This document shows, one piece after another, positions 10,031 to 21,687 of a stretch of DNA of 64,000 nt (position 1 is its first letter; each line of letters starts with the position of its first letter). This DNA is from Chelydra serpentina. Lineage: Eukaryota > Chordata > Testudines > Chelydridae. The stretch is from assembly GCA_037349315.1 (NCBI GenBank), contig JBAIAC010000008.1, forward strand, positions 126,726,001-126,790,000, in the 5' to 3' direction. The notes beneath the pieces were generated by a model that worked only from the letters and a program-made list of their open reading frames with translations, was not told the DNA's origin and made no database searches. Made by a program: the position numbers and the translations under genes.

Positions 10031-12696
10031 GTGGGCCCCTGTGTGCATGAGTGAATAATTTATTTGATTGTAGCCGGTTTTTCTGATCACAAATTGTTAA
10101 TTAGCATCTTATGCTTTTTTCAGATTGTATAGTTTAATCAAAATTATGCAGCGAGTATGTTCTGTGAATGACCTCTGGATTGTTCATGAGCAGTTCCTTC
10201 TCCATTTTCAGGTCTCAAAAGCTGAACTGTGTCGTTTTGCTTAGCTGAGCCTGGATTCGTAGGTCATGGGGTGTTGTTTCTACTCCTCAGTTGGATGAGC
10301 GGAACTCTTAGAATCAGATCATGGTGCCAACACTTGCATTTGTGGGTTCCAAATTCACTTTTTGTGAATATTCTCGCCCATTAGCTTAATATTTGCTGTC
10401 CCTGTGAACAGTAAACTCACCAGTTAGAATTTTGTGGAAAGTGAAAGTAATTTTTTTTGGTACTTGAGCAATTGATCTTGAGAATCCTGTTGAAGTATTT
10501 TCCTTTATATTTTTTCAACATAACCTGGTGCCCTTTGCCTCACTACATGTGACACTCAAAGTGTATGCATACACTGCATCTGGGACCATGCTTCTGTGGG
10601 TAGACAGAGGCTCTACCTCTACTAACAATAGCAGTAGCTGGGAGTAGCATGGGCTATTACTCTGGCTAGCTACCTATATATATACTCAGAGGATCTGGGT
10701 GGCTTTGTACTTAGGGGCCTAGCCGAACCTGTTGTCCATGTTACCCCAGCTATACTGCTATTTTTCAGTTTGCTAGTTCTAATACAGCTGGTATGTGTCT
10801 GTCTACCCTTATTGGGAAGCATGCTCTCAGATGCAGAGTAGATCCACCCAAAGTTTAAATGAATCCAGTTGTGTCCATTCTTTCCAGAGCACCTATTAAA
10901 TGCTCTGAGCCAAATCCTCACTCAGTCTAATATGCTGATTTACAACACCTGAGGATCTGGCCCTTTAGTATGTTTTTCTTCTTAAAGAAAACAAACCAAT
11001 TACAGAAGCCTACAAAGCATGGATTTAAAAAACACAACTAAGAGGCAACAAGCAGCTGTGGTTTCTCTAGAGAAAATGTGTGCGTTTACAAAGTAAATTT
11101 TTAAAGAAAACGATAGTGGTGCATTAGAAAAACCATGATTGTCTTGATTACAGAGCTTCAAATTCAGCAGCTTCAACACCCCATCAATGTAGATTTTTAA
11201 AAACTCTGTCAAGAGAGGCAGCAGAAGAGCTGCATTATGCATATATATATATATAGTCTGTGTATATGCAAGTGTGTTTAAATAAAATTTAAAACAATAC
11301 ATATGTAATATATATAATATATAATCTAAAGTCAGATTGTGCTGGAGCTGTACATGCACACCCCAGTGCAGGATTTGGTCCTCCATACACTGTAAAAATA
11401 TTTCAGAATAGAAAAAAACCCACCAAAAACAGATCAGCCCTATAAAAATACTGTACTTATAAACACAGAAAACCCAGCCACCTTCTCGATCTCAGAAGCC
11501 CCATGTGTGTTTTTACAAACCCCACTGATTGTGTTTTGCTTAATTTTATGGATTAAATGGCATTTCCCTTTCTAAAGTGTGCTTATGTAGCAATCACAAC
11601 TTTATATTGCTAAACTTTTTTCTTCCCTAAGGCTGTTTTTTTCTTCTTAAGTATGTCAGTAATAGGTGACAATAATCCCTTGGTCAGTTCTAAAACAGTA
11701 TCCAAGCATGGAGATATGCAGCATTGTGCTAATGAGTGTCTCATTTTTCAGATCGTGTGAAATGTAAAACTGAGGTGTTGGTAGTTTATAGAATAATAAA
11801 ACCATGTTACTTTTCACAAGAATCGAAGGATTGATCACAGCATTCTGGATACATTCTACTAGCCTAACAGTTTTTTGTCTACCTCAAATTCTTCCGAATT
11901 AAGATATCTGTAACTCTCTGTCCTGAAATATTGAGTATTGTCGCCCCGCACTCTTCTAAAGCGACCACGTTCAGCCCAGAGATGGCTGTATTTCATTGTT
12001 GGATGAAGCGTTCCCGGTGTATGTGCTGCAGGGCTTGAGCCTATGAGGTGTTCTGGTTTGAATCAAAAGTTTATTAGATCATTATAGTGGCTCTGCCACA
12101 CCACTTTAGTTAAGGTTGTAACACGACTTCAGTTTAAAGGTCGACCTTTCTAAGTCCTGTAAAATCGACATGTTTGATGGATTTCTTTGAAATCTGAGTG
12201 CCACAGGAGGGCGTAGGGTAGGCTTAGTGACCCAAATTTGGAGTCATTTGAGTCATATAAGCCCCCTCCCCCGCAAAAAGCCACTTTTAAAAAAAAGTTG
12301 GTTTGCTTTTGTTTTGTTTTACCCAGAGCTAGAGATCAACCTATCCATGTAATGCGGATCAAAATGATCTCAAGTGGCCCTTTTTTACCCACAGTAGCAG
12401 GTAAACTCCATTTCGAGTTTTACCCAAAGTAGTGCATGGCACCAACTAAATCTTTGGGGGAGGGAGCAGACTCAAATTGAGAACAGTTTTTAAGAAATTT
12501 TTTTTTTACACTGCACATGCACCAAGCAGAAAAGCAGTTAGAGGGTTTCCATTCTGGCTATTTTTTATATGCTTTAAAGCTTGACTTTTGTAAGTGCTTT
12601 AGAATCCAAACAGTTAACAAAATTGCTTTGAAATTTGGTGTGCCACATAGGGGCCTTAGGGTTAGTGATCCAAATTTGGGGTTGTTTGACCAAAGT
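10031..12696. other. Intergenic DNA with an AT microsatellite
   Basis: There is no gene I recognise. A short (AT)n run lies near 11,240-11,256, with further AT-rich alternating sequence at 11,300-11,325. The 128-codon frame at 11,000-11,386 (minus) runs through low-complexity sequence and has no recognisable motif. Confidence 0.5.
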
Positions 12697-12876
12697 GGGA
12701 GGGATAGCTTAGTGGTTTGAGCATTGGCCTGCTAAACCCAGGGTTGTGAGCTTAATCCTTGAGGGGGGCCATTTAGGGATCGGGGGCAAAAACAAATTTG
12801 TCAGGGGACAGTACTTGGTCCTGCTAGTGAAGGCAGGGGACTAGACTCAATGACCTTTCCAGCTCTATGAGATAAG
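12697..12876 (+). repeat. Cry SINE, plus strand
   Basis: The stretch starts gggagggatagcttagtgg, then cctgctaaacccagggttg, cttaatccttgagggggg and agggatcgggggcaaaaa, and ends near tttccagctctatgaga. It has the same organisation as the copy at 4061 with a diverged tail. Confidence 0.85.
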
Positions 12877-13264
12877 GCATATATTTACTTATAAGTACTA
12901 CCCAAAACCGGTTTCCTTCTGCTGCCTTCTTCCTGTAGGCATGACACCCAGGGGAGGTGAGAGAGGGTTGGGGGTTAGGGCAGTGTTCCCCAAAATTTTT
13001 ACCTTGCACCCCTCCTCCCCCATTTCCATGTTGGCAGCATACCAGGCAGCTGCAAACCTCCTCTGCCTTTGTGTCTTGACCTATCCTTTGGTCCAGGATT
13101 TTGCCAGGGCTGCATCCTCTATAGCCCTGTCAACTGAATGAGCTGCTGAACCCTTGGGTCTGTCAGCACCACACCCCAATGTTCCCCTTCCACAGGTTGT
13201 GGAAGCAGGGCCAGTAGTGGGATGGGCCCAGGGCCCTCAGTACCAGGAATCTCCTCGGTACCGC

Positions 13265-13560
13265 TCCATATCAACATGCTGGAGCTTCAGACCATCTACA
13301 AAGGGATGTCAAGTTTTTTGGGACCATATCTGAACCACTGAGTCTCTTACTTACCGACAACACCACTGTGATGTACTATGTGCACAAACAAGGGAAGCAT
13401 TAATCCGATAGCCGTTCACTTGCCCAGGGTTCAGAATAATCTTGCAGACCATCTCAGCGGGCATTTTTCCCTGAGTCATGAGTGGTCCCTGAAGATAGTG
13501 TCCTCCAGGTCATCTTCACAGCTTGGGGCATCCCGATGATTAACCTGTTTGCTACAAGGG
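13265..13560 (+). pseudogene. DIRS-type RNase H remnant
   Basis: Translating around the frameshifts shows HINMLEL at the start, then TDNTTVMYYVHKQG, then HLPRVQNNLADHLSG and HEWSL, ending in WG-P...NLFATRDN. The DNTT...YY..KQG block and the LADHLS block (normally N-x-LAD-x-LSR) are the conserved RNase H parts found between reverse transcriptase and recombinase in DIRS-like elements. At least two frame changes occur between 13,300 and 13,560, so this is not translatable as one protein. The next frame (13,571-14,023) continues it towards the recombinase. Confidence 0.7.
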
Positions 13561-13829
13561 ACAACAGGAAATGTCGTCTCTCTTCCCCACTCTAGGGGGC
13601 CCTCAGTCTCAGCTCCCTGTTCAACACTTTCCACCTCAGCTGGCAGTCAATCCTGATCATCCTCAAACTCAAGGCAGATTGGGCCAAGCTCATGCTTACT
13701 GGTTTGGCCGAGACAGCGCTGGTTCTCTGACTTTCTTTCATGGTCTGTCCATCCTCCCATATCTCTTCCTCCCCATCCCAACTTACTCAGAACCAAAGCC
13801 GCATGTTGCAATCTGTGCTCAGCTCCCTG

Positions 13830-14890
13830 CATCTTCTGGCATGGCTGCTGCATGGCTGAATGAGGATGAAGAGCAGTCTTCAGTGACTGTCCAAGCCCTC
13901 CTAAACAGGAGAAAACCCTCCATCAGGGTGGCCTATTCAGTAAAATGGAAGCAATTTTCAGTGCGGTCATTACCCTATGGAATCCAACCAACACTGGCCT
14001 CTATCCAGAACATTTTGGAGTAACCACTGCGCCTTCAGTCACTGGGGTTTGAGTTTAGTCCATTGAAAGTGCATTTGGCAGCGATATTGGCATTTCTCCC
14101 CCTCATTCAGAGAAGATCAGTCTTCTCAAATGCCATGGTAGCAAGATTCTAAAAAGGGCTCCTTAATCTGCATCCTCAAATTCAAGAGCCAGTTCCTCTG
14201 TGGGACCTTAACACCAGCCTAGTGACCTTAATGGAACCTCTGTTCAAGCCCCTGGCATCTTGTCCTTTCCACTTTTGTGTTAGAAAACTGTGTTCCTGGT
14301 AGCAAGAACATCCTCAAGGGAAGTGTGTGAGTTATAGGCTCTGATAGCAGAGCCTCCTTTTATACAATTCTCCAAAGACAAAGTGACTGACCACATCCAC
14401 AATTTTTGTTTAAAGTAGTTTCTCAGTTTCATTTGAACCATGCGGTATATTTACCTGTGTTCTTTCCTAAGCCACATTCATCTTCAGAGGAACAGTGTCC
14501 CCATACATTAGATATCAGGCAATGTCTAGCTTTTTATCTAGACAGGACTAAACTGTTTCATGCTTTGACTCATTTGTGTTATAATCAGATTGCATGAAGC
14601 GTCAAGCAGTCTCTTTGCACACAGTCTCCAAATGGATAACCTCCTGCATCAAGACTGCATATGAAATAGCTTTGGCTATGCCCCGCAGGGGGTGTGAGCT
14701 CCTTTTATGAGGGCGCAAGCAACGTCCATAGTGTTCCTCAGAGACGTTTCCATATTGGACGTTTGCAGGGCTGCGATGTGGTCATCGATACACAAGTTCA
14801 CAAACAATTACTTCATAACCACTTCTTCCAGGGTGGATGCAAACTTTGGTAGAGCGGTCCTGCAGTCCTTGTTTCGGTAGACTCTGATTC
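13830..14890 (+). pseudogene. DIRS-type tyrosine recombinase remnant
   Basis: An N-terminal core-binding segment (about 13,900-14,030) reads SIRVAYSVKWKQF followed by SIQNILE. After a broken stretch, 14,406-14,597 reads FKVVSQFHLNHAVYLPVFFP then LDIRQCLAFYLDRTK. Downstream are VSKWITSCIKTAYE and SILDVCRAAMWSS-type sequence. These blocks are typical of the recombinase of DIRS/Ngaro-like elements in reptiles. Stops and frame changes separate them, and the catalytic Arg-His-Arg-Tyr set cannot be confirmed in this copy. Confidence 0.65.
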
Positions 14891-14961
14891 CCCACCTCCT
14901 GCGGGGGGGGTGTTACTGCTTGTGAGTCACCTAAGTGGAATACACGACTGCATCTACTTGA

Positions 14962-15262
14962 AGACATGATTAATTACTGTAACTGTGGTTCTTTGACATG
15001 CGATGCAGATGTATGTTAACATCCCCTCTGCATCAAAGTCTCGTTCCCAGGCATTCAATGCAAAGGAACTGGGGAGGGTTTGGGTCGGTGCCACCTCAGG
15101 TAGCCAGGGGAGGGACTGCAGCCATAAGGCCCATATGCTGCCCCTCTATGGGCAGTGTTAGGCACATTTATCTGGCTCTGGTGTAGTGGGCGTGTACACA
15201 CTGAAGTGGAATACACATCTGTATCACATCTTAAAGAACCAGTTACAGTAAGTAACCATTTC
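14962..15262. repeat. Inverted repeats at the DIRS 3' end
   Basis: About 14,967-15,015 reads attactgtaactgtggttc, then tttgacatgcgatgcagatg. It is the inverse of about 15,210-15,262, where acacatctgtatcacatctt is followed by aaagaaccagttacagtaag. The roughly 200-bp segment between them is unique. DIRS elements end in inverted terminal repeats plus an internal complementary region, so this pair probably represents those termini. Confidence 0.65.
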
Positions 15263-15265
15263 TCT

Positions 15266-15426
15266 GATATTAGGAGATCCATATTTTGCGCCCTCGTGTG
15301 TGTGAGCAAAGGCCAGAGCTGCATGTACCTTCAGGATTCAGAATGTATCATTTCAATGCAGAGTTGTGTCAGTAGCAGGGCATAGGGCCTTTATTACAAA
15401 GGGTAGTGTTAGTAGTGAGGTGGAAT
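15266..15426. other. Short unique spacer, ends in a MITE target duplication
   Basis: Nothing coding. Its last eight bases (15,419-15,426, GGTGGAAT) are the left target duplication of the next element. Confidence 0.6.
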
Positions 15427-15869
15427 CAGGGCTGGTGCAAGGAAGTTTCACACCCTAGGCGAAACGTCCTTGCACCAGCCCTGTGCCCCCTCCCCCCCAG
15501 CCAACATCGCCCCCCCCAAGCCAGCTCCCCTGCCCACGGGCCTCAGCAGCTCCCCATCCACCCACCCGCTCGTGGCAGCTGAGCGTCGAGCCGGGAGGCA
15601 GGGGGCGGCTCGCTGCGGCTGCTTCCTGCCTCCCGGCTCCACACTCACCAGCTGAGCGGGAAGGCAGGGGGCGGTTCGCCGCAGCTGCCACCTTCGTCCC
15701 AGCTCCACGCTCAGCAGCTGAGCGGGGAGGCAGGGGGCAGCTCGTCGTTGCTGCCTCCCGGCTCCAAGCTCAGCAGCTGAGCGGAGGCAGGAGGCAGCCA
15801 TCCACTGCCCCCCAAATCCTGGCACCCTAGGCGACCGCCTAGGGTCACCTAGTGATAGTGCCGGCCCTG
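15427..15869 (+). mobile_element. hAT MITE with exact 8-bp target duplication
   Basis: The element starts CAGGGCTGG and ends CCGGCCCTG. It is flanked by GGTGGAAT on both sides (15,419-15,426 and 15,870-15,877). CAGGG termini and 8-bp duplications define the hAT superfamily. Inside, 15,580-15,800 holds three to four tandem units of about 60-65 bp with the core 'gctcagcagctgagcggggaggcaggggg'-type sequence. Sub-terminal palindromes cctaggcg...cgcctagg are also present. The alanine/proline-rich frames across it are not genes. Confidence 0.9.
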
Positions 15870-15877
15870 GGTGGAAT

Positions 15878-16430
15878 ATGAGAGAATTCTAAAGTTTTAA
15901 TGATTAAGTGAAAGTGTGGGTTGAGATAGTATCCTGTGAGTAAGTGTAAGGGAGCTGTAAAAGGCTGTGATGTGATTCTTAAGTTGTACATGTGTGGCAT
16001 TGTTTTGCCGGAATTGGCTAAGTGTATGTGTGTACGCACCAGGATGTGGAATCTCCTGGATCTTGTACTGCTAAGGGCCAGTTTGAGTAGATGCTATGTG
16101 CATATTGAGGCATTGCTTGTAGAGGGATGGTGGCATGGGCAACCTTTTTTTATCCCCTCATAGTGTTAGATGAAATCCTGTGGGTGAGAAGGAATGGGTT
16201 GTAAAAGGGGTGAAGAACTTGTACATTTCAACAGTTGTGAGGTTGGCAGAGTAAAGGTATGTGTGTTAATGGGTTGTGTTGGGGCATTACTGAAAGAGGT
16301 CAAAGTAAGGTTGCATGGGCAACCTTAACTGTGCATTTCCTGGTTTTCAGAACTTCGTTTTGCTCAACTCGGTATTCTGCAAGGGATCAACATACCACCA
16401 AGCAACCTTAGCTCTCTGTTTAATGTAAGG
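15878..16430. repeat. Degenerate tandem duplication of unknown origin
   Basis: Words recur in the same order in two halves: atcctgtg (15,931; 16,175), gtatgtgtgt (16,024; 16,257), ggcatt (16,109; 16,283) and gcatgggcaacctt (16,133; 16,313). The offset falls from about 244 to 180 bp, as if one copy suffered deletions. No coding content. Confidence 0.4.
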
Positions 16431-16679
16431 TTTTCTTGCCATTGAAGAGTCACTGAAGTTTGGGATGGAAGGGTAGGACAAAGGATCTGTTTTGCTTTGT
16501 CTCTTCCTTGAGTGAACAAGGATTGTGTTGATTTAGGTTTTGCTAAAACCTCTCCAGTTAGGCTTTGTTTTTACAGAAACAAAACTGAGGATGGTTCAGA
16601 TCAGAGTTCAATTCTTTTAATCAATTTTTATTCCCATGAAATACCTGGCTCTGACATGACACTTTTCATCAGTAGCTCT

Positions 16680-16870
16680 CAAAGTGCTTCATGATCTTGA
16701 TGTATTTATCTTCACAGCACTGCTATGAGATAAGGAAGTATCATTATCCCTGTTTTACACACAGGGAACTGATGCACAGAACAGCTAAGTGACATAGGAA
16801 GTCTGAGATAGAGCAGGGAATTGAACTTGGTCTCCCATCTCCAAGGCTAACCACTGGGCTATTCATCTTT
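16680..16870 (+). repeat. MIR-like CORE-SINE
   Basis: The phrases cactgctatgagataagg, attatccctgttttacac, gaactgatgcacagaacagc and aagtgacataggaagtctg, then attgaacttggtctcc and taaccactgggctattc, follow the MIR consensus in order. It is an ancient amniote SINE, old and inactive. Confidence 0.75.
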
Positions 16871-18289
16871 GTAATTGCAGCTGCATTATGGTTGTCTGAA
16901 TGTTTAAGTACCTGATTTGTGAGTGTAAGCAATAACTTAGGGCCAAATCTTACAAACACTTATGCACTTGAGTTACTTTTTATTCATGATAAATCCTACC
17001 AAACTAGTTTTGTCATACTAAGGGAAAGCCTCCATTGTTTTCATTGGAACTGCTCAAACAAGTAAAGTTACTTGTATGCATAAGTATTTGCAGAACGGGG
17101 CCCTTGGACATCTATGTGATCTGAATTGCACCACAAATCTTTTGGGTGAAAAGTTATGTCTACAATTTGCATGCACAAAAATGGAAGCCAGCTTTTGAAA
17201 AATTGGTATTGAAATTCCCCAGATATGTGCCATTGCCTTTTTGCTGTTTGATAAAGTAGAACATGAGAATTTCACATTTTATACAAGATTTTTTTTTCCC
17301 CACAGCATTTTTTTTTTGTGAGGCTGAGAAATGGGAGACAAGAATGAAGGGTAAAGCTGAGATGTCATTGCCCCAGAAGGAGCTAAGTGCCAAAGTAAGG
17401 ATGATATGTGTAATGTGAGGTATTCTTTTCAATTAAGAAACTTTGGCACACATTTCTGAAAGACTCAAACTAACATTGTGACTTGGAAATACCACTGTCC
17501 ATTGCACTTCAAGAGGGTGCTTAAATTGACATGCTGGTTCCCTTCCAGGAATACTACTGCATATTAGTATGAAGGAAAGGCTTTCCTTTCTAAGAAGTCA
17601 TTGTAAGTTAGAAATTCAACACAAAGTCAAAACTGGATACTAAGTTAAACAGTACAATGTTCTGTTCCTTTGACTCAGTTCTTCATGTTACAGGTGAATA
17701 GAGTTCCTGTCCGGACACCGAGTTCCGTCCTCGAGGTCCCATCTTCATTGGTCATGCTGGCATGGCTCAGAGGAGGTTTTCATTTGCAAGTTATCTCAGA
17801 CTGAGCTTCTTATGTCACTTTGATGCCCTGGGTCCCCTCCATCTGTGCCAACCATAGTCAAAGGTGACATTTGGTGAGCTGAAGGTATATTTTCCTACTT
17901 TTGCTGCTCCAGGGAATCTCTTAACCTCTTCCATTCATCTCTGCCATCACATGAGACGATATTAGGGAACCAGGGGTACTAAGTCCATAGACTCATACTT
18001 CAGTAACTTATGCTGCTTTGTCCCTGTTGGTCCGGGGCAATGGAAATGTACCATTGAGACTGGGCAGCCCCTGGCCCAGTCATCTCCCTGACTTAAGAAC
18101 CCCTGCCTAGAGTCCAGTGGAGAAGGCAGAGCATGCTGCAGAAGAAACATTGCCCCTCATGGCAGTCTCCAACCAAAATCTGTGGGTGACAGCCCATCCC
18201 TTCCACCCTATCCCCCAAGTAGCAGGGAAGAAGAGCATGCGACCTCATGAATTAAGACAAATCATTTAGGGTGTCTTGGGGCTATAAGT
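16871..18289. other. Intergenic DNA, nothing recognised
   Basis: Only short frames and homopolymer runs (for example poly-T at 17,288-17,320). No repeat family could be named. Confidence 0.5.
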
Positions 18290-18460
18290 AGAGGAGAATT
18301 AACAGAAGGAAAGTTTAGGCTAAATGTTAGAGAAATCTTCTTACAGTGAGTAAGATTTATTAGACTCTGGGGTAGTCTCAGGGGAAATGGTGAAAACTCC
18401 ATTACTTAGAACATTTTAAAATTAAACTGAGCTTAGCAATAGTAAATGCTTTATGCTGTA
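18290..18460 (+). repeat. Old CR1 3' fragment, plus strand
   Basis: The words gagaattaacagaaggaaag, tttaggctaaatgttagag and aaatcttcttacagtgagta, then ggtgaaaactccattactta, match the 3' coding end of CR1 ORF2 in diverged form. Too degraded for protein annotation. Confidence 0.5.
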
Positions 18461-18854
18461 AGGAGTGACCTTGCACAGGAAGGGAGCTCTTAAGGGTTCC
18501 AGCACTTGTTCAGAAAATCACAGAATCAGTGAAATTAGTTGCAAACCATTGTTGATGAGGGTATTCCTTACGTGCATGAATAGTCTCATGGACATCAACA
18601 TGACTATTCACATGATTAGGGTTTGCAGGACTGGGCACATAATATCTGGTTCTGTGCTCTCCGAGTAGGTGTATGATACCTGATGTCTTCAGAAAAACCG
18701 CACAAGGAAAAGCTATCTAATGAGATGGTTGGAAGTGAGTTGCAATCTGCCCTATGCTTTCTAGATTCATAGATTCATAGATTCTAGGGCTGGAAGGGAC
18801 CTCGAGAGGTCATCGAGTCCAGCCCCCTGCCCTCATGGCAGGACCAATTACTGT

Positions 18855-20288
18855 CTAGACCATCCCTGATAGACGTTTATCTAACCTACTCTTAAATATC
18901 TCCAGAGATGGAGATTCCACAACCTCCCTGGGCAGTTTATTCCAGTGTTTAACCACCCTGACAGTTAGGAACTTTTTCCTAATGTCCAACCTAAACCTCC
19001 CTTGCTGCAGTTTAAGCCCATTGCTTCTTGTTCTATCCTCAGATGCTAAGATGAACAAGTTTTCTCCCTCCTCCTTATGACACCCTTTTAGATACCTGAA
19101 GACCGCTATCATGTCCCCTCTCAGTCTTCTCTTTTCCAAACTAAACAAACCCAATTCCTTCAGCCTTCCTTCATAGGTCATGTTCTCTAGATCCTTAATC
19201 ATTCTTGTTGCTCTTCTCTGGACCCTCTCCAATTTCTCCACATCTTTCTTGAAATGCGGTGCCCAGAACTGGACACAATACTCCATTTGAGGCCTAACCA
19301 GCGCAGAGTAGAGCGGAAGAATGACTTCTCGTGTCTTGCTCACCACACACCTGTTAATGCAGCCCAGAATCATGTTTGCTTTTTTTGCAACAGCATCACA
19401 CTGTTGACTCATATTTAGCTTGTGGCCCACTATAACCCCTAGATCCCTTTCTGCCGTACTCCTTCCTAGATAGTCTCCTCCCATTCTGTATGTGTGAAAC
19501 GGATTGTTCCTACCTAAGTGGAGCACTTTGCATTTGTCCTTATTAAACTTCATCCTGTTTACCTCTGACCATTTCTCCAATTTGTCCAGATCATTTTGAA
19601 TTATGACCCTATCCTCCAAAGCAGTTGCAATCCCTCCCAGCTTAGTATCATCTGCAAACTTAATAAGTGTACTTTCTATGCCAATATCCAAGTCGTTGAT
19701 GAAGATATTGAACAGAGCCGGTCCCAAAACAGACCCTTGCGGAACCCCACTCATTATACCTTTCCAGCAGGATTGGGAGCCATTTATAACTACTCTCTGA
19801 GTAGGGTTATCCAGCCAGTTGCGCACCCACCTTATAGTAGCCCCATCTAAGTTGTATTTCCCTAGTTTATTGATAAGAATATCATGCGAGACCATATCAA
19901 ATGCCTTACTAAAGTCTAGGTATACCACATCCACCACTTCTCCCTTATCCACAAGACTCGTTATCCTATCAAAGAAAGCTATCAGATTGGTTTGACATGA
20001 TTTGTTCTTTACAAATCCATGCTGGTTATTCCCTATCACCTTACCACCTTCCAAGTGTTTGCAGATGATTTCCTTAATTACTTGCTCCATTATTTTCCCT
20101 GGCACAGAAGTTAAACTAACTGGTCTGTAGTTTCCTGGGTTGTTTTTATTTCCCTTTTTATAGATGGGCACTATATTTGCCCTTTTCCAGTCTTCTGGAA
20201 TCTCTCCTGTCTCCCATGATTTACCAAAGATAATAGCTAGAGGCTCAGATACCTCCTCTATTAGCTCCTTGAATATTCTAGGATGCAT
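18855..20288 (-). pseudogene. CR1 ORF2, reverse transcriptase half
   Basis: The 477-residue frame begins [10 protein letters not shown] directly after the frameshift and runs to the natural CR1 C-terminus. Reverse transcriptase motifs are NYRPVSLTS at residues 53-61, NQHGFVKNKSC at 88-98, [15 protein letters not shown] at 121-135 (catalytic Asp 125), [10 protein letters not shown] at 181-190 and FADDTKLGG at 211-219 (the catalytic FADD box). The C-terminal part ([20 protein letters not shown]...EGRLKELGLFSLEKRRLRGD) is the usual CR1 tail. It overlaps the endonuclease frame by 11 bases in another frame. All key residues are present, but the two halves cannot be translated as one protein without frameshifting. 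Confidence 0.92.
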
Positions 20289-21687
20289 TTATTTCATCAG
20301 GTCCTGGTGACTTGCAGGCATCTAACTTATCTAAGTGATTTTTAACTTGTTCTTTTTTTATTTTGTCTTCTAAACCTTTCCCCTTCCCATTTGCATTCAC
20401 TATGTTAGGCATTCCCTCAGACTTCTCGGTGAAGACCGAAACAAAGAAGTCATTAAGCATCTCTGCCATTTCCAAGTTTCCTGTTACTGTTTCTCCCTCC
20501 TCACTGAGTAGTGGGCCTACCCTGTCCTTGGTCTTCCTCTTGCTTCTAATGTATTGATAAAAAGTTTTCTTGTTTCCCTTTATTCCTGCAGCGAGTTTGA
20601 GCTCATTTTGTGCCTTTGCCTTTCTAATCTTGCCCCTGCATTCCCGTGTTGTTTGCCTATATTCATCCTTTGTAATTTGTCCTAGTTTCCATTTTTTATA
20701 TGACTCCTTTTTATTTTTTAGATCTTGCAAGATCTCGTGGTTAAGCCAAGGTGGTCTTTTGCCACATTTTCTATCTTTCCTACCCAGCGGAATAGTTTGC
20801 TTTTGGGCCCTTAATAGTGTCCCTTTGAAATACTGCCAGCTCTCCTCAGTTGTTTTTCCCCTCAGTCTTGTTTCCCATGGGACCTTACCTATCAGCTCTC
20901 TGAGCTTACCAAAATCCGCTTTCCTGAAATCCATTGTCTCTATTTTGCTGTACTCCCTTCTACCCTTCCTTAGAATTGTGAACTCTAGGATTTCATGATC
21001 ACTTTCGCCCAAGCTGCCTTCTACTTTCAAGTTCTCAACGAGTTCCTCCCTATTTGTTAAAATCAAATCTAGAACAGCTTTCCCCCTAGTAGCTTTCTCA
21101 ACCTTCTGAAATAAAAAGTTGTCTGCAATGCAGTCCAAGAACTTATTGGATAGTCTGTGCCCCGCTGTGTTATTTTCCCAACATATTTCTGGATAGTTGA
21201 AGTCCCCCATCACCACCAAATCTTGGGCTTTGGATGATTTTGTTAGTTGTTTAAAAAAAGCCTCATCCACCTCTTCCACCTGGTTAGGTGGCCTGTAGTA
21301 GACTCCTAGCATGACATCACCCTTGTTTTTTACCCCTTTTAGCCTAACCCAGAGACTCTCAACACTTCCGTCCCCTATGTCCATCTCCACCTCAGTCCAA
21401 GTGTGTACATTTTTAATATATAAGGCAACACCTCCTCCCTTTTTCCCCTGTCTGTCCTTCCTGAGCAAGCTGTACCCATCCATACCAACATTCCAATCAT
21501 GTGTATTATCCCACCAAGTTTCAGTGATGCCAACAATGTCATAGTTGAATTTATTTATTAGCACTTCCAGTTCTTCCTGCTTATTACCCATACTTCTCGC
21601 ATTTGTATACAGGCATCTAAGATACTGATTTGATCTTGCCTCCCAGTTTTGCCCTGACCCTCCTATTTCTTTGTCATTAGAGCCCAC
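20278..21687 (-). pseudogene. CR1 ORF2, apurinic-type endonuclease half
   Basis: The 469-residue frame carries the endonuclease that nicks target DNA for target-primed reverse transcription. Motifs in order are [10 protein letters not shown] at residues 27-36, ITETWW at 54-59 (catalytic Glu 56), GGGVALYI at 84-91, [13 protein letters not shown] at 158-170, DLILTN at 207-212 and SDHEILEF at 229-236. Residues 270-460 are the linker leading to the reverse transcriptase (RPPWLNHEI...[14 protein letters not shown]). The frame stops after [10 protein letters not shown], whereas CR1 proteins normally continue SPGPDGIHPRV. An extra four bases near 20,281-20,290 shift the frame. The annotated Met may not be the true start, since the element is truncated upstream. 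Confidence 0.9.

Larger units (their letters stand above)
13225..15265 (+). mobile_element. DIRS-like (YR) retroelement remnant
   Basis: The piece contains, in order, an RNase H-like segment, a tyrosine recombinase-like segment and a terminal inverted-repeat region. These are the hallmark parts of DIRS-group retroelements, which integrate by a tyrosine recombinase instead of a DDE integrase. The gag and most of the reverse transcriptase that should lie upstream are absent, so the copy is 5'-truncated. All frames carry stops. Confidence 0.75.

Noticed and set aside
13571..14023. 150-codon frame as a stand-alone gene
   Set aside because: It is the linker and start of the recombinase of the DIRS-like element, bounded by frameshifts in the same element.
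15448..15830. Alanine/proline/arginine-rich frames of 78-125 codons
   Set aside because: They lie wholly within a MITE whose boundaries are proven by target duplications; the pattern is the tandem repeat translated.
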